This document shows positions 39,997 through 48,797 of a stretch of 64,000 bases of DNA, piece by piece. Both the position numbers and the translations under genes were made by a program. Positions within the stretch are counted from its first letter, which is position 1. Each line of letters opens with the position of its first letter. This DNA comes from an uncultured Ilyobacter sp. (lineage in GTDB: Bacteria; Fusobacteriota; Fusobacteriia; Fusobacteriales; Fusobacteriaceae), in contig NZ_OY760438.1 of assembly GCF_963663625.1 (NCBI RefSeq), positions 310,001 to 374,000 of the forward strand, given 5' to 3'. The notes below the pieces were generated by a model. The model saw only the letters and a list, made by a program, of their open reading frames with translations. It was not told the DNA's origin and did no database searches.

Positions 39997-41475
39997 ATGA
40001 AATTAAATTTTGAAATTAATAAATCCAAAGAAAAAAAATTGTATATTCAACTTTACGAAGAACTTAAAAATCTAATTTCTCAAAAGAAGATTCTACCAAA
40101 CGAAAAGCTACCTTCTGTGAGGCATTTAATAAATCGCTTTTCATTAAATTCCAGTACGGTTTTAAAGGCTTATGAGCTGCTTGAAACAGAGGAATATATC
40201 TACAAAATTCCAGGAAGCGGGACCTATGTAAGAGATCGTGAAAATTATCTAGAGGACTATATTGTGGATTGTGAAAATTATTTGGAGGAGAAAGAGCAAA
40301 AATTCATAACTGAAAACTTTAAGTATGGACAGATAAAGCTTAATGAAAATATTAACTTTGCTAGTGCTACTCCTAATAAAGAGACTTTCCCCACAGAAAA
40401 GTTTCAGGAAAGCATAAATAGAGTCTTTAAAGAAAATGGTGGAGAGGCTCTTAAGTATCATGAAACACAGGGATTTGTGGAGCTTAGAATTGTTTTAGAA
40501 GAAAGGCTGAAAGAAAAATTTCACAATATATCTAGAGAAAATATACAAATTACATCCGGTGCTCAGCAGGCTCTTGATCTTATAAAAAAAGTACTGTTGA
40601 CTCCAAACTCCACCTTGGTAATGAGTCACCCCACATATTCAGGAGCTCTTAATCTATTCAAGGAAAAATGCAAGATAAAAACAGTTGAATTGTTGGACGA
40701 TGGTTTTGATATGATGGAATTAGAGGAAATATTGACTCACACTCATGTGGATTTCGTATATACCATGATTAACTTTCAGAGCCCTACTGGGCTTAAATGG
40801 TCATATGAAAAAAAAATAAAACTTTTGGAACTCTCACAAAAGTATAATTTTATAATAATAGAGGATGACTGTTTGTCAGAGCTTTATTTCTATGACACTC
40901 CTGCAGTTCCATTAAAAGCTCTAGATGTCGAGGAAAGAGTTATTTACATCCAAAGCTTTTCTAAGATACTCATTCCTGGATTGAGAATTGCATATATGGT
41001 AGTCCCAAGAGAGCTTGTTCCTCAAATGATAGTGGCTAAATATTCTTCTGATATATCCACGTCAGGATTAACACAAAGGGCTCTTACTCTTCTGTTAAAA
41101 GAGGGATTTCTTGAAGAGCACTTAAAAAATACTAGAAAAATTTTTAGGGAAAGATTTGAATTGATGGTTAAACTTATTGAAGATATTCCAGAGCTAGAAA
41201 TACATTATATCCCTGAAGGTGGACTATATTTATGGATTATCCTTCCAGATTTTATTAGTAGCGATGCTTTGTATCTAGAATTAAAAAAACACGGGGTATC
41301 AATCCTTCCAGGCGATGTCTTTTATCCTGAAAATCCAAATGATAGAAGAATCAGAATTAGTTTTGCTGCAGTTACAAAAGATGAAATCATCATGGGGGTA
41401 AAAATTTTAAGAGAAACGATTATGTCTTTTAAAAATATCAAAAATTTGTCTGATGATTTTATGCCTATAATATAA
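39997..41475 (+). CDS. MocR-family (GntR-HTH plus aminotransferase) regulator
   Basis: Transcription regulator with an N-terminal GntR winged helix (about residues 10-75: YEELKNLISQKKILPNEKLPSVRHL) and a fold-type-I aminotransferase domain (about 120-480). The PLP-lysine motif QSFSKILIPGLRIAYMV is intact, and NFQSPTG and IEDDCLSELYF are also present. Such proteins sense PLP or PLP-amino-acid adducts. Its divergent position next to mgl suggests that it controls methionine degradation. Of two consecutive ATGs the second has better spacing to AAGGAG. Confidence 0.9.
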   Translation: MKLNFEINKSKEKKLYIQLYEELKNLISQKKILPNEKLPSVRHLINRFSLNSSTVLKAYELLETEEYIYKIPGSGTYVRDRENYLEDYIVDCENYLEEKEQKFITENFKYGQIKLNENINFASATPNKETFPTEKFQESINRVFKENGGEALKYHETQGFVELRIVLEERLKEKFHNISRENIQITSGAQQALDLIKKVLLTPNSTLVMSHPTYSGALNLFKEKCKIKTVELLDDGFDMMELEEILTHTHVDFVYTMINFQSPTGLKWSYEKKIKLLELSQKYNFIIIEDDCLSELYFYDTPAVPLKALDVEERVIYIQSFSKILIPGLRIAYMVVPRELVPQMIVAKYSSDISTSGLTQRALTLLLKEGFLEEHLKNTRKIFRERFELMVKLIEDIPELEIHYIPEGGLYLWIILPDFISSDALYLELKKHGVSILPGDVFYPENPNDRRIRISFAAVTKDEIIMGVKILRETIMSFKNIKNLSDDFMPII

Positions 41476-41505
41476 CTTAAACAGCCTTGTTAATAATTTA
41501 AGTTG

Positions 41506-41547
41506 AAAAAAGAGTCTAGGTTTAACTGTTAAACCTAGACTCTTTTT
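41506..41547. terminator. Bidirectional terminator between MocR gene and GNAT gene
   Basis: A 20-bp stem (core AGAGTCTAGGTTTAA with its complement around CTG) with A and T runs on both flanks serves both convergent genes. Confidence 0.93.
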
Positions 41548-41553
41548 ATGTGG

Positions 41554-42843
41554 TTAATGAAGTTCCATTTTTATGAATTCCACTTCTCCTGCAAGGGAGT
41601 AGGTCTTGTATTTTGCCTTTTCTTGAAATCCAAGTTTTTTATAGCAGTTAATTGCTCTTTTGTTGAAACTTCGTACCTTAAGGGAGATAATGGCATTTGA
41701 ATCTATATCCCTGCATTCCTTGATAAGGAGGCTTACTATTCTTGTACCGTAACCGCATCCGCAGAGATCGGGACGTATTCCGATACCTATAGAAATCTCT
41801 CTCATACCTTTAACAATCTGCCCAAAACCTACAATGGATTTGTGTATGAAGAATCCTCTGAATTCTTTCTCTCTTTTTTCCTTAAAAGTTATTGCCCATC
41901 GGAGTTTTGACATCTCGCTCCAAGTTGGGAAATTGTATACAGAATATTCATTGGGATATTTCCAGCAAGAGATCTCCCGGGCATAATTTTCAGTAAGGGC
42001 TCCTATGGCCAGAGTATTTATGCTCTGTGGAAGCATAGGTGGTAGGTGTATATCTATAAATTCTGGAAAGGGTGTTGAAACTACCTCGTAGAAACTTTTT
42101 CCAGATAAAATAGTTCTTTTAAAAATCTGATATCCAAGATTTTCCGGAAAGGAGTTGGCTTCCAAAAACTTTGAAAAATTGATATCCTCCTCTCCTTTTA
42201 AAGTTTCTGATAGGGAGTTGTAGGAACTCAAAAGTTCTTCTAGAGATGTTTCACCTTTTAAAATGAAGGAGTTTGAATAATTGAAAGAGCTAGAATTCAT
42301 ATAGAATCTAGTGGAATATGCTGCAGCTCCCTTATAGTGGATAAGGTAATTTATAAATTCTATGTAATGTAGACGGCTGAGATGTTTGAGGTCAATATTA
42401 TAAGTATGCTTACGAATGTATAAAAGAAGTGTTGTCCTGTAAATTATTTCAGGAATAACCTCTCGGTAGCTGCTGTTTTCTAAGTATTTATCAATATTTA
42501 TAAAAATTTCATTTTTACTGCTATATTCTCCACCTAAAGTGAAAAAAACCTCTATATTTTCTGAAATATATTCAGGAAATAGTTTCACCATATGATTTTT
42601 CACATCCTGAGCCCAAATACTTTCATGAAAGATAAGCTCCTCTAGAAGAGCTGTGACTGTATCTTCATTATTCAGAAATTTCATAAAAACAGAGTTTTTC
42701 TTAATCTCTTCAATTTTATTATTACTGATAGGAACTTCTTTTGCAATGAATTTTGAGAAGGGATGTGATAAAAATTCTTCAATGGTACTCTTTTCTCTTA
42801 AGAAACCGAAGAAAATATGGGGAAAGGAGTAATCAATTTTCAT
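41554..42843 (-). CDS. GNAT-domain protein with large unknown N-terminal region
   Basis: Protein of 429 residues. Only the C-terminal ~130 residues are recognisable, as a GNAT acetyltransferase: SIGIGIRPDLCGCGYGTRIVSLLI is the acetyl-CoA pyrophosphate loop, then SLKVRSFNKRAINCYKKLGF. The first ~290 residues are helical and unrecognised, lacking a signal peptide. The ATG is chosen inside a longer frame because of its GGTGGTG. The acetylated substrate is unknown. Confidence 0.8.
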   Translation of the reverse strand: MKIDYSFPHIFFGFLREKSTIEEFLSHPFSKFIAKEVPISNNKIEEIKKNSVFMKFLNNEDTVTALLEELIFHESIWAQDVKNHMVKLFPEYISENIEVFFTLGGEYSSKNEIFINIDKYLENSSYREVIPEIIYRTTLLLYIRKHTYNIDLKHLSRLHYIEFINYLIHYKGAAAYSTRFYMNSSSFNYSNSFILKGETSLEELLSSYNSLSETLKGEEDINFSKFLEANSFPENLGYQIFKRTILSGKSFYEVVSTPFPEFIDIHLPPMLPQSINTLAIGALTENYAREISCWKYPNEYSVYNFPTWSEMSKLRWAITFKEKREKEFRGFFIHKSIVGFGQIVKGMREISIGIGIRPDLCGCGYGTRIVSLLIKECRDIDSNAIISLKVRSFNKRAINCYKKLGFQEKAKYKTYSLAGEVEFIKMELH

Positions 42844-43036
42844 AAACACCACCATTTGAGAAGCTTTTTTTAATAAGAGGTTACTTTATAAAAGTATAAA
42901 CTTCAAGATGAATGTATTACATTTTTTATAAAGATGAAACTTTTAAAAATGCACCTTCTAAAATTGATTAAGTCCGTAAAATAAATTATAATCAAAATAT
43001 AGACTATGTATCTATAATAATTATGGAGGGGATTTT

Positions 43037-43543
43037 ATGAAAAAAAATTTTTTATTTCTATTTGTTTTGATTTTTTCAGTTTCTTCTTGGGGGTATCAGA
43101 TAAACAGTGAGGATGAAACGAGATACAATATTGATAATTTTAGGGGAAGCTTTAAAATGATGAAGGTAGATTACGATAGTTTTGGCGAAAAGAAAGACTC
43201 TAAAGGTCTAGGGTATTATAATTACATCCCACTCTTAAAGAAGGGGAAGATAGTAGGATATGGTGCTATAACTCATATAAAAACCTATAACAAGCATGAG
43301 GCGCTCTTGGCGATAGTTTCTCCAGATGGGAGGCTGCTAGATTTTTATCTCCCAGATGCAAACGATAGACACCTGGAAGTTCATGACTATAATTGGAAAA
43401 ATAGCTACATAGATAAAAAACATGAGGAGATGGAATTTGATGGCCTTGCAGGGTCTACCTTCACAGCAAACAGCACCTACGGAGAACTCAAAAGCATACT
43501 CAGAGGGTTTGAATTTAGAAAAAAAGATATAGTTGTAAAATGA
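43037..43543 (+). CDS. Exported protein, possible FMN-binding domain
   Basis: Protein of 168 residues with a Sec signal peptide (about 1-19, ending SWG). The mature part resembles the small FMN_bind domain of NqrC/RnfG: a central VGYGAITHIKTYNKHEALLAIV strand pair, then near the C-terminus FDGLAGSTFTANSTYGELKSIL, which parallels the D-G-x-x-G-A-T flavinylation motif with Ser-Thr. The match is by eye only. It is a single gene with GGAGGGG upstream and its own terminator. If right, ApbE would attach FMN in the periplasm. Confidence 0.55.
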   Translation: MKKNFLFLFVLIFSVSSWGYQINSEDETRYNIDNFRGSFKMMKVDYDSFGEKKDSKGLGYYNYIPLLKKGKIVGYGAITHIKTYNKHEALLAIVSPDGRLLDFYLPDANDRHLEVHDYNWKNSYIDKKHEEMEFDGLAGSTFTANSTYGELKSILRGFEFRKKDIVVK

Positions 43544-43569
43544 TGATTTAAAAATTTCAAAGATTTTCT

Positions 43570-43597
43570 ACTGCTCTTTTAAGGGGCGGTTTTTTTT
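43570..43597 (+). terminator. Terminator after the FMN-like exported protein gene
   Basis: ACTGCTC (43570-43576) pairs with GGGCGGT (43584-43590), with two G-U pairs, and runs into eight T residues. The remaining 260 nt up to the next gene hold nothing I recognise; I saw no purine riboswitch. Confidence 0.78.
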
Positions 43598-43857
43598 GTG
43601 TAACTTTTTCAAAATTTGACAAGTGTCCTACTTGTTTTGATCTTTTGATGATAGTATAGACTAAATCCTGTAAACCTATTGATACGGGGCCAGGGCTTAT
43701 TACAGAAGCAGTTGATTTCTGATTACGAAAAGATAAAATTATTATATCTTTTTTGCAGTGAGATTTTTTTATTTAAAAGACCATTGATTAAAAAAAATAG
43801 ATCGTGATAAATAAATATATCTAAAATGGGTTTATAATTTACTTTTAAGGAGGACAA

Positions 43858-44853
43858 ATGGATATAAAGTCTTTACCGAAAATAGAGTTGCACTGTCATC
43901 TAGATGGAAGTGTAAGACCTCAGACAGTCATCGATATAGCCAAAAATGACGGGATAGAGCTTCCCACCTATGATCTTGATAAAATAAAAAAGCAGATGGT
44001 AGCCCCAATGGAATGTAAGGATCTCAAAGATTATCTCACAAGATTTAATCTTCCGGGTTTAGTTATGCAGTCAAAGGGGAATTTGATAAGGGTGACTTCT
44101 GAACTTATGGCGGATGCCGCAAGGGAGAATGTTAAATATATAGAGATAAGATTTGCGCCCCAGCTTCATACAAAAGAAGGACTAACTATAAAAGAGGTTA
44201 TTTCAAGTGTGATCGTTGGGATGAGAATCGGAGAAAAAAAATTTGGGATAAGAGGAAATTTGATTCTCTGCTGTATGAGAAATTTCGGAGTCGAGAAGGC
44301 CTTTGAAGTTGTGGAGAATGGGAGAGAGTTTCTAGGCATGGGAGTAGTAGGGATAGATCTTTGTGCCAATGAGGATGCAGGGTTTTGTGAAGTCTTTCAG
44401 GAACCTATTAAACTGGCCAAGGAATACGGCTATAGAATAACAATACATGCCGGAGAAACTGGTATAGGGGAAAACGTAAGTGATGCAGTGAAGTTACTTG
44501 GTGCTGAGAGAATAGGACATGGAGTATTTATAAAAGATTGTATAGAGGCCTATGAAATTGTAAAAAGACAAAATATAGCATTGGAAATTTGTCCTACAAG
44601 TAATGTTCAGACAAGGGCCGTTGGTAGTTTTTCTGAGCATCCAGTTTATAATTTTATGAAAGACGGAATAAGGGTAACCTTGAATACAGACAACCGAACA
44701 GTATCATCAACTAACCTTGAAAAAGAGATAAATATTATTCATAAAGAGTTCGGAATGACATATGAAGAGTATAAAATAATATATTCTAACAGTGTAGAGG
44801 CATCTTTTGCTTCGGAGGTTATGAAAGCAGAACTTATGAAATTTATAAAATAA
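43858..44853 (+). CDS. add: Adenosine deaminase
   Basis: Deaminates adenosine to inosine in purine salvage. The 331-residue TIM-barrel metalloenzyme has the zinc ligands HCHLDGS near residue 13, the EIRFAPQLH strand, HAGETGIGENVSDAV with catalytic His/Glu (about 197-200), ERIGHGVF, and NTDNRTVS with the final Asp. It differs from adenine deaminase by its HAGE and GHG context. AAGGAGG precedes the ATG. It is a single gene. Confidence 0.95.
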   Translation: MDIKSLPKIELHCHLDGSVRPQTVIDIAKNDGIELPTYDLDKIKKQMVAPMECKDLKDYLTRFNLPGLVMQSKGNLIRVTSELMADAARENVKYIEIRFAPQLHTKEGLTIKEVISSVIVGMRIGEKKFGIRGNLILCCMRNFGVEKAFEVVENGREFLGMGVVGIDLCANEDAGFCEVFQEPIKLAKEYGYRITIHAGETGIGENVSDAVKLLGAERIGHGVFIKDCIEAYEIVKRQNIALEICPTSNVQTRAVGSFSEHPVYNFMKDGIRVTLNTDNRTVSSTNLEKEINIIHKEFGMTYEEYKIIYSNSVEASFASEVMKAELMKFIK

Positions 44854-44910
44854 TATTTTTAATAGGTATGCTTTGGAGTTCATATCACATTTATTTTGCT
44901 ATAGGATTCT

Positions 44911-44950
44911 ATCTTTTAGATGAAAGATCATAATTTTTTATCTAAAAGAT
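44911..44950. repeat. Inverted repeat after add
   Basis: ATCTTTTAGAT (44911-44921) and ATCTAAAAGAT (44940-44950) are exact complements with an 18-nt loop. No clear T run follows, so it is at best a weak add terminator. The rest of the gap to the tRNA promoter (45121) is AT-rich and shows nothing else. Confidence 0.5.
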
Positions 44951-45120
44951 GTGAAAAAGTACTGTAAAAAAGGAAGGATTAATTTTTAAAGTACTAAATT
45001 TTTGATAAAAAAATTAGCGTTTATATTAAAATTTTCAGAAATAGAGCTAATCCAGTATTTATGAGAGTTTAAGGGTTAAATCCTCTTTTTATGAACTTGA
45101 AAATGAGATTAAAAAAAGCG

Positions 45121-45149
45121 TTGACAAAGCCCTGTGGCTATGATATTAT
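45121..45149 (+). promoter_or_regulatory. tRNA operon promoter
   Basis: TTGACA (45121-45126), a 17-nt spacer and TATTAT (45144-45149) lie 23 nt before the first tRNA. This is the best sigma-70-type match in the window and drives nine tRNAs. Confidence 0.88.
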
Positions 45150-45171
45150 TTATCCTGTTGCAAGAGAAAAT

Positions 45172-45247
45172 GCGTCACTAGCTCAGTTGGTAGAGCACAC
45201 GACTTTTAATCGTGTTGTCACAGGTTCGATCCCTGTGTGACGCACCA
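45172..45247 (+). tRNA. tRNA-Lys (TTT)
   Basis: 76 nt with encoded CCA. The anticodon loop CTTTTAA gives UUU, and the T-arm is GGTTCGATCC. First of nine tRNAs. Confidence 0.97.
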
Positions 45248-45252
45248 TTTAT

Positions 45253-45328
<76 letters not shown>

Positions 45329-45336
45329 TTAAGTGT

Positions 45337-45412
<76 letters not shown>

Positions 45413-45416
45413 ATAA

Positions 45417-45491
45417 GCCCCGTTCGTCCAGTGGTGAGGACATCAGATTTTCACTCTGAAGACAGGAGTTCAATTCTCCTACGGGGTACCA
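45417..45491 (+). tRNA. tRNA-Glu (TTC), copy 1
   Basis: 75 nt, CCA encoded, anticodon loop TTTTCAC. Identical in sequence to the copy at 45584. Confidence 0.97.
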
Positions 45492-45502
45492 AATTCAAAT
45501 AT

Positions 45503-45578
45503 GGTCGCATAGCTCAGTTGGGAGAGCACCTGCCTTACAAGCAGGGGGTCACAGGTTCAAGTCCTGTTGCGACCACCA
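45503..45578 (+). tRNA. tRNA-Val (TAC)
   Basis: 76 nt, CCA encoded, anticodon loop CTTACAA, acceptor GGTCGCA. Confidence 0.97.
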
Positions 45579-45583
45579 AATAA

Positions 45584-45658
45584 GCCCCGTTCGTCCAGTG
45601 GTGAGGACATCAGATTTTCACTCTGAAGACAGGAGTTCAATTCTCCTACGGGGTACCA
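45584..45658 (+). tRNA. tRNA-Glu (TTC), copy 2
   Basis: 75 nt, CCA encoded, an exact duplicate of copy 1 including a few upstream bases. Placed on the far side of tRNA-Val. Confidence 0.97.
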
Positions 45659-45663
45659 AAAAT

Positions 45664-45748
<85 letters not shown>

Positions 45749-45763
45749 TTTTTTTAAAAGTTT

Positions 45764-45839
45764 GGGGCTATAGCTCAGCTGGGAGAGCGCTACGCTGGCA
45801 GCGTAGAGGTCACCGGTTCGATCCCGGTTAGCTCCACCA
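45764..45839 (+). tRNA. tRNA-Ala (GGC)
   Basis: 76 nt, CCA encoded. The anticodon stem CTACG/CGTAG encloses loop CTGGCAG, so the anticodon is GGC. Confidence 0.96.
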
Positions 45840-45846
45840 TTATTAA

Positions 45847-45923
45847 GCCTAGATAGCTCAGTTGGCTAGAGCACTCGGTTCATACCCGAGCGGTCGGTGG
45901 TTCGAATCCACTTCTAGGCACCA
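45847..45923 (+). tRNA. tRNA-Met (CAT), elongator type
   Basis: 77 nt, CCA encoded, anticodon loop TTCATAC. A normal first pair (G-C) and the lack of the three G-C anticodon-stem pairs exclude the initiator. A tRNA-Ile with modified CAT cannot be fully excluded. Confidence 0.9.
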
Positions 45924-45932
45924 TTGATATTC

Positions 45933-45958
45933 AAGCACCTTACTAGGGTGCTTTTTTT
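45933..45958 (+). terminator. tRNA operon terminator
   Basis: AAGCACC (45933-45939) pairs with GGTGCTT (45947-45953) and leads into a run of T residues. Confidence 0.92.
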
Positions 45959-46371
45959 ATATTTTGAATTTATTTTAATTTGGAAAGTTGGCTTTGTATC
46001 CAACTCATTATATTCTAAGTGATAAGCTATAATACTTAAAATACGTTGTTTATATATGTTAATGTTTATGTGGAAAGTCTTAATATATAAGTCAATAAAG
46101 AAACCTTAATCATTTAAAATCAATTTTGTAATTATTTTCTCTGACTTGTATGCGACATGCCAATGGTAGTAGAAAAAATACATAAAAATTATACACGTTA
46201 AAACTTGAATTTAATTATTTAAAAATAATCTCTAAAATAAAAATTGCTCTTCTCTAAATATTAAGGTATCATAATGTAATGAGGGTATACTGTATCTGTT
46301 AAAACGATAAAAAACACAAAAGGTGTTTAAAAATAAGATCTTTTAAAAGGTTCTATTTCAGCGGGGGGGAT
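45959..46371 (+). other. Intergenic region before the TVP38-led cluster
   Basis: About 410 nt of AT-rich sequence with no gene. One TATAAT (46028-46033) has no matching -35. The GGGGGGG Shine-Dalgarno of the next gene lies at the end. I see nothing else. Confidence 0.5.
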
Positions 46372-47034
46372 ATGAAAAATAGAGGTGGCATGATAATTCT
46401 TGCACTCCTGATTATATTTTTTGTGCTTAACAGGAGTGGGGCCTTCAGATATATCAGTCTTGAAAATATAAAGGCTCTTAAGGAGTGGATAGGAGATTTT
46501 GGACTTTTTGGTCCCTTAGTCTATATACTTCTCTATATAGTGGCTTGCATCTTCTTTTTGCCTGGTCTTCCAATTACGGTTTTGGGCGGGATAGTCTTTG
46601 GACCTTTAATGGGGACCATATATACAGTTATAGGAGCTGGCTTGGGATTGTCATCAGCATTTCTCGTGGCCAGGTACCTTTTTAGAGAATCTATTGAGAG
46701 AAAATTTTCCGACTCCAAAATTTTTCAAAAAATAGACCAGGGAGTGAAAAGGCAGGGGTGGAGAATTCTAATGACCACAAGACTTGTGCCTATTTTTCCT
46801 TTTAATGTGCAAAACTATATATATGGACTTACCGGTATAGGCTTTTGGCAGTATTCTATTTTATCTGTTATTTTTATAATACCGGGAACAGCTGCCTATA
46901 CCCTCAGTGCAGGAGCAATAGCAAGCGGTGAGGGGTTCTCAGCTAAAAACCTGACTTACCTCGGTATAGGGGCTATTTGTTTTGTATTTATATCTTTGAT
47001 ACCAAAATTTTTAAATAAAAATGGGGAAAAATGA
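46372..47034 (+). CDS. TVP38/TMEM64 (DedA-superfamily) membrane protein
   Basis: Inner-membrane protein of 220 residues with five or six helices, related to E. coli YdjX and YdjZ. The family core is present: FLPGLPITVLGGIVFGPLMGTIYTVIGAGLGLSSAFLVARYL followed by RLVPIFPFNVQNYIYGLTGI, with the reentrant Pro/Gly loops. The family moves or flips lipids or small molecules, with the substrate undefined here. It heads a same-strand cluster of Fe-S protein, two transferases, kinase-like protein, nucleoside hydrolase and ABC importer. Confidence 0.88.
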   Translation: MKNRGGMIILALLIIFFVLNRSGAFRYISLENIKALKEWIGDFGLFGPLVYILLYIVACIFFLPGLPITVLGGIVFGPLMGTIYTVIGAGLGLSSAFLVARYLFRESIERKFSDSKIFQKIDQGVKRQGWRILMTTRLVPIFPFNVQNYIYGLTGIGFWQYSILSVIFIIPGTAAYTLSAGAIASGEGFSAKNLTYLGIGAICFVFISLIPKFLNKNGEK

Positions 47035-47094
47035 TTTGAATTTTACTACGATACAATTAATTTATTGTGTAGAGTATGTGGAGGGAATGGAAAA

Positions 47095-47940
47095 ATGAAG
47101 GCAAAAATGGGCATAAGGGTGCATCAGTTTTTAAGTTTTTCTAAAATTTTTAATTCCATAAATCTTGCTCCCAAAGCACATAAAACTAAGTATCTCTTTT
47201 TTCCAGGATGCTCGTTGCTTGCCTATGAGCCCCAAATTACAGGGTGGATTTTGGATCATTTACAGGAAAAGTTGGACATGGAAGTAGGCTCTATTCTCAA
47301 ATGTTGTGGAAAGCCGACTAAAAATCTTGGAATGGATAAAACATTTAAAAGAAGGTTTGACCAATTGAAAAAGGAGATAGAAGGAACGGGGGCAGAATAT
47401 ATTGTGGTAACCTGCCAGTCTTGTTTAGAAATTTTTGAAAAACATTGGAATAAAAATGTAATATCATTGTGGGAACTTTTTCCAAAATTAGGCCTTCCAA
47501 AAAATAGTGAAGGGAAAGGAAAAGAATCAAAAGTAGTATTCAATATACATGACTCTTGCTCCGGAAGAGAAAAAAAAGAAGTACATGACGGAATAAGGTG
47601 GATATTGAAAGAGCTGGGATATAATGTTGAAGAGCTTGAAAATTCAAGAGAAAAGACGGTTTGCTGCGGTGCAGGAAGCCTTTCCGTACACGGGAATTAT
47701 GAAGTTTCACAAAAAATCATGAAAAGAAGAGCTGAGGAATCCACGACAGGGCATATGATATCATACTGTTCAGCTTGTAGAGAATCCCTGGAAATCGGTG
47801 GGGCAGATTCAATTCATATTTTGGAACTTATTTTCGGAGATGTTTACAGTACCGAATCGATGAACAAAAGAAATATAAGTGTTTTGAAGCGTTGGATGAA
47901 TAGGTTCAAGTCTAAGGTCGAACTCAAGAAAAGAAGATAG
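47095..47940 (+). CDS. Fe-S protein with two CCG domains (HdrB-like)
   Basis: Cytoplasmic protein of 281 residues with two cysteine-rich CCG domains: FFPGCSLL...KCCGKPTKNLG...CQSCLE (about residues 39-120) and HDSCSG...VCCGAGSLSVHG...YCSACRES (about 150-245). Such domains bind noncubane [4Fe-4S] clusters and occur in HdrB, GlpC and LutA-type electron-transfer proteins. The ATG is chosen because GGAGGG precedes it by 9 nt. Partner and substrate are unknown. In the E. coli ydjX-ynjF region an Fe-S protein (YdjY) occupies a comparable place, which is only an analogy. A terminator separates it from the next genes. Confidence 0.83.
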   Translation: MKAKMGIRVHQFLSFSKIFNSINLAPKAHKTKYLFFPGCSLLAYEPQITGWILDHLQEKLDMEVGSILKCCGKPTKNLGMDKTFKRRFDQLKKEIEGTGAEYIVVTCQSCLEIFEKHWNKNVISLWELFPKLGLPKNSEGKGKESKVVFNIHDSCSGREKKEVHDGIRWILKELGYNVEELENSREKTVCCGAGSLSVHGNYEVSQKIMKRRAEESTTGHMISYCSACRESLEIGGADSIHILELIFGDVYSTESMNKRNISVLKRWMNRFKSKVELKKRR

Positions 47941-47993
47941 GAGTAGACTTCATGAAAAATGATTAACATCAGTCTTCAAATTTTTTATGAATT

Positions 47994-48018
47994 AAGCCTC
48001 TGTGATGAGGCTTTTTTA
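47994..48018 (+). terminator. Terminator after the CCG protein gene
   Basis: AAGCCTC (47994-48000) pairs with GAGGCTT (48007-48013) and is followed by TTTTT. It divides the cluster into two transcripts. Confidence 0.88.
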
Positions 48019-48122
48019 TATTTTGAAATGTATGCTAATTCTACAAAATAGAAACTCTGTGATTTGCCAATGCAGTATCATTGGGATATAATCCATAGAA
48101 GAGTTTGAAGGAGGTGGAGGAT

Positions 48123-48797
48123 GTGATTTCTATAATTATACCTGTATTAAATGAAGAAAAAAATATATCTGGTCTTCTAAAGAGGCTTTCAGAACTCAAA
48201 GGGAAAAAAGAGATAATAGTGGTGGACGGGGGAAGCCGGGATAAAACTGTGGAACAGGCTTTTTCTTTGGCAAATGTCATAAGGAGTCCGAGAGGAAGAG
48301 CTCTGCAAATGAATATGGGGGCTAAAAAGGCCAAAGGAGATATTTTATGGTTTTTACATTCGGACAGTATTGTGGATGTGGGCAGTCTTAAAGCTATAGA
48401 GGAGAGCATATCTCAGGGGAATATAGGGGGAGGTTTTTCACTTTATTTTTATGATAGTAAAAAATTGTTTATGAAGTGGCTAGCCTTTACTTCAAATATG
48501 AGAGTAAATTTAACAAAATCATTTTACGGAGATCAGGGAATTTATATAAAAAAGGAAAGTTTTTTTATGATCGGAGGATTTCCAGAAATACCAATAATGG
48601 AAGATTTAGAGTTTTCTAAAAGAATCAAAAAGATGGGAAGAGTAAAAAAACTCAATGAAAAGATAGGGACCTCTGCTAGACGTTTTACCTCCTGCGGAAT
48701 ATACAGGACTTTTATTTTGATGATTAAGATGAGAGTTCTTTATATGATGGGAGTGTCACCGGAAAAACTCAACAAAATGTATAGAGAGGTACGATGA
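48123..48797 (+). CDS. Family 2 glycosyltransferase, rSAM/selenodomain-associated transferase 2 type
   Basis: GT-A-fold transferase of 224 residues matching the TIGR04283 pattern: SIIIPVLNEEKNI at the start, VVDGGSRDKT, RSPRGRALQMNMGAKKAKGD, FLHSDS, then GDQGIYIKKESFFMIGGFPEIPIMEDLEF, TSARRF and the end MMGVSPEKLNKMYREVR. The start is a GTG 7 nt after AAGGAGGT. The family is named for co-occurrence with a radical-SAM protein carrying a selenocysteine domain, which is not visible here. It overlaps the next gene by 4 nt, so the two transferases are made together. Donor and acceptor are unknown. Confidence 0.88.
   Translation: MISIIIPVLNEEKNISGLLKRLSELKGKKEIIVVDGGSRDKTVEQAFSLANVIRSPRGRALQMNMGAKKAKGDILWFLHSDSIVDVGSLKAIEESISQGNIGGGFSLYFYDSKKLFMKWLAFTSNMRVNLTKSFYGDQGIYIKKESFFMIGGFPEIPIMEDLEFSKRIKKMGRVKKLNEKIGTSARRFTSCGIYRTFILMIKMRVLYMMGVSPEKLNKMYREVR

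Noticed and set aside
43598..43857. Possible purine riboswitch upstream of adenosine deaminase
   Set aside because: I looked for P1/P2/P3 and the J2/3 core (UUUCUAC) and found none; the region is simply AT-rich.
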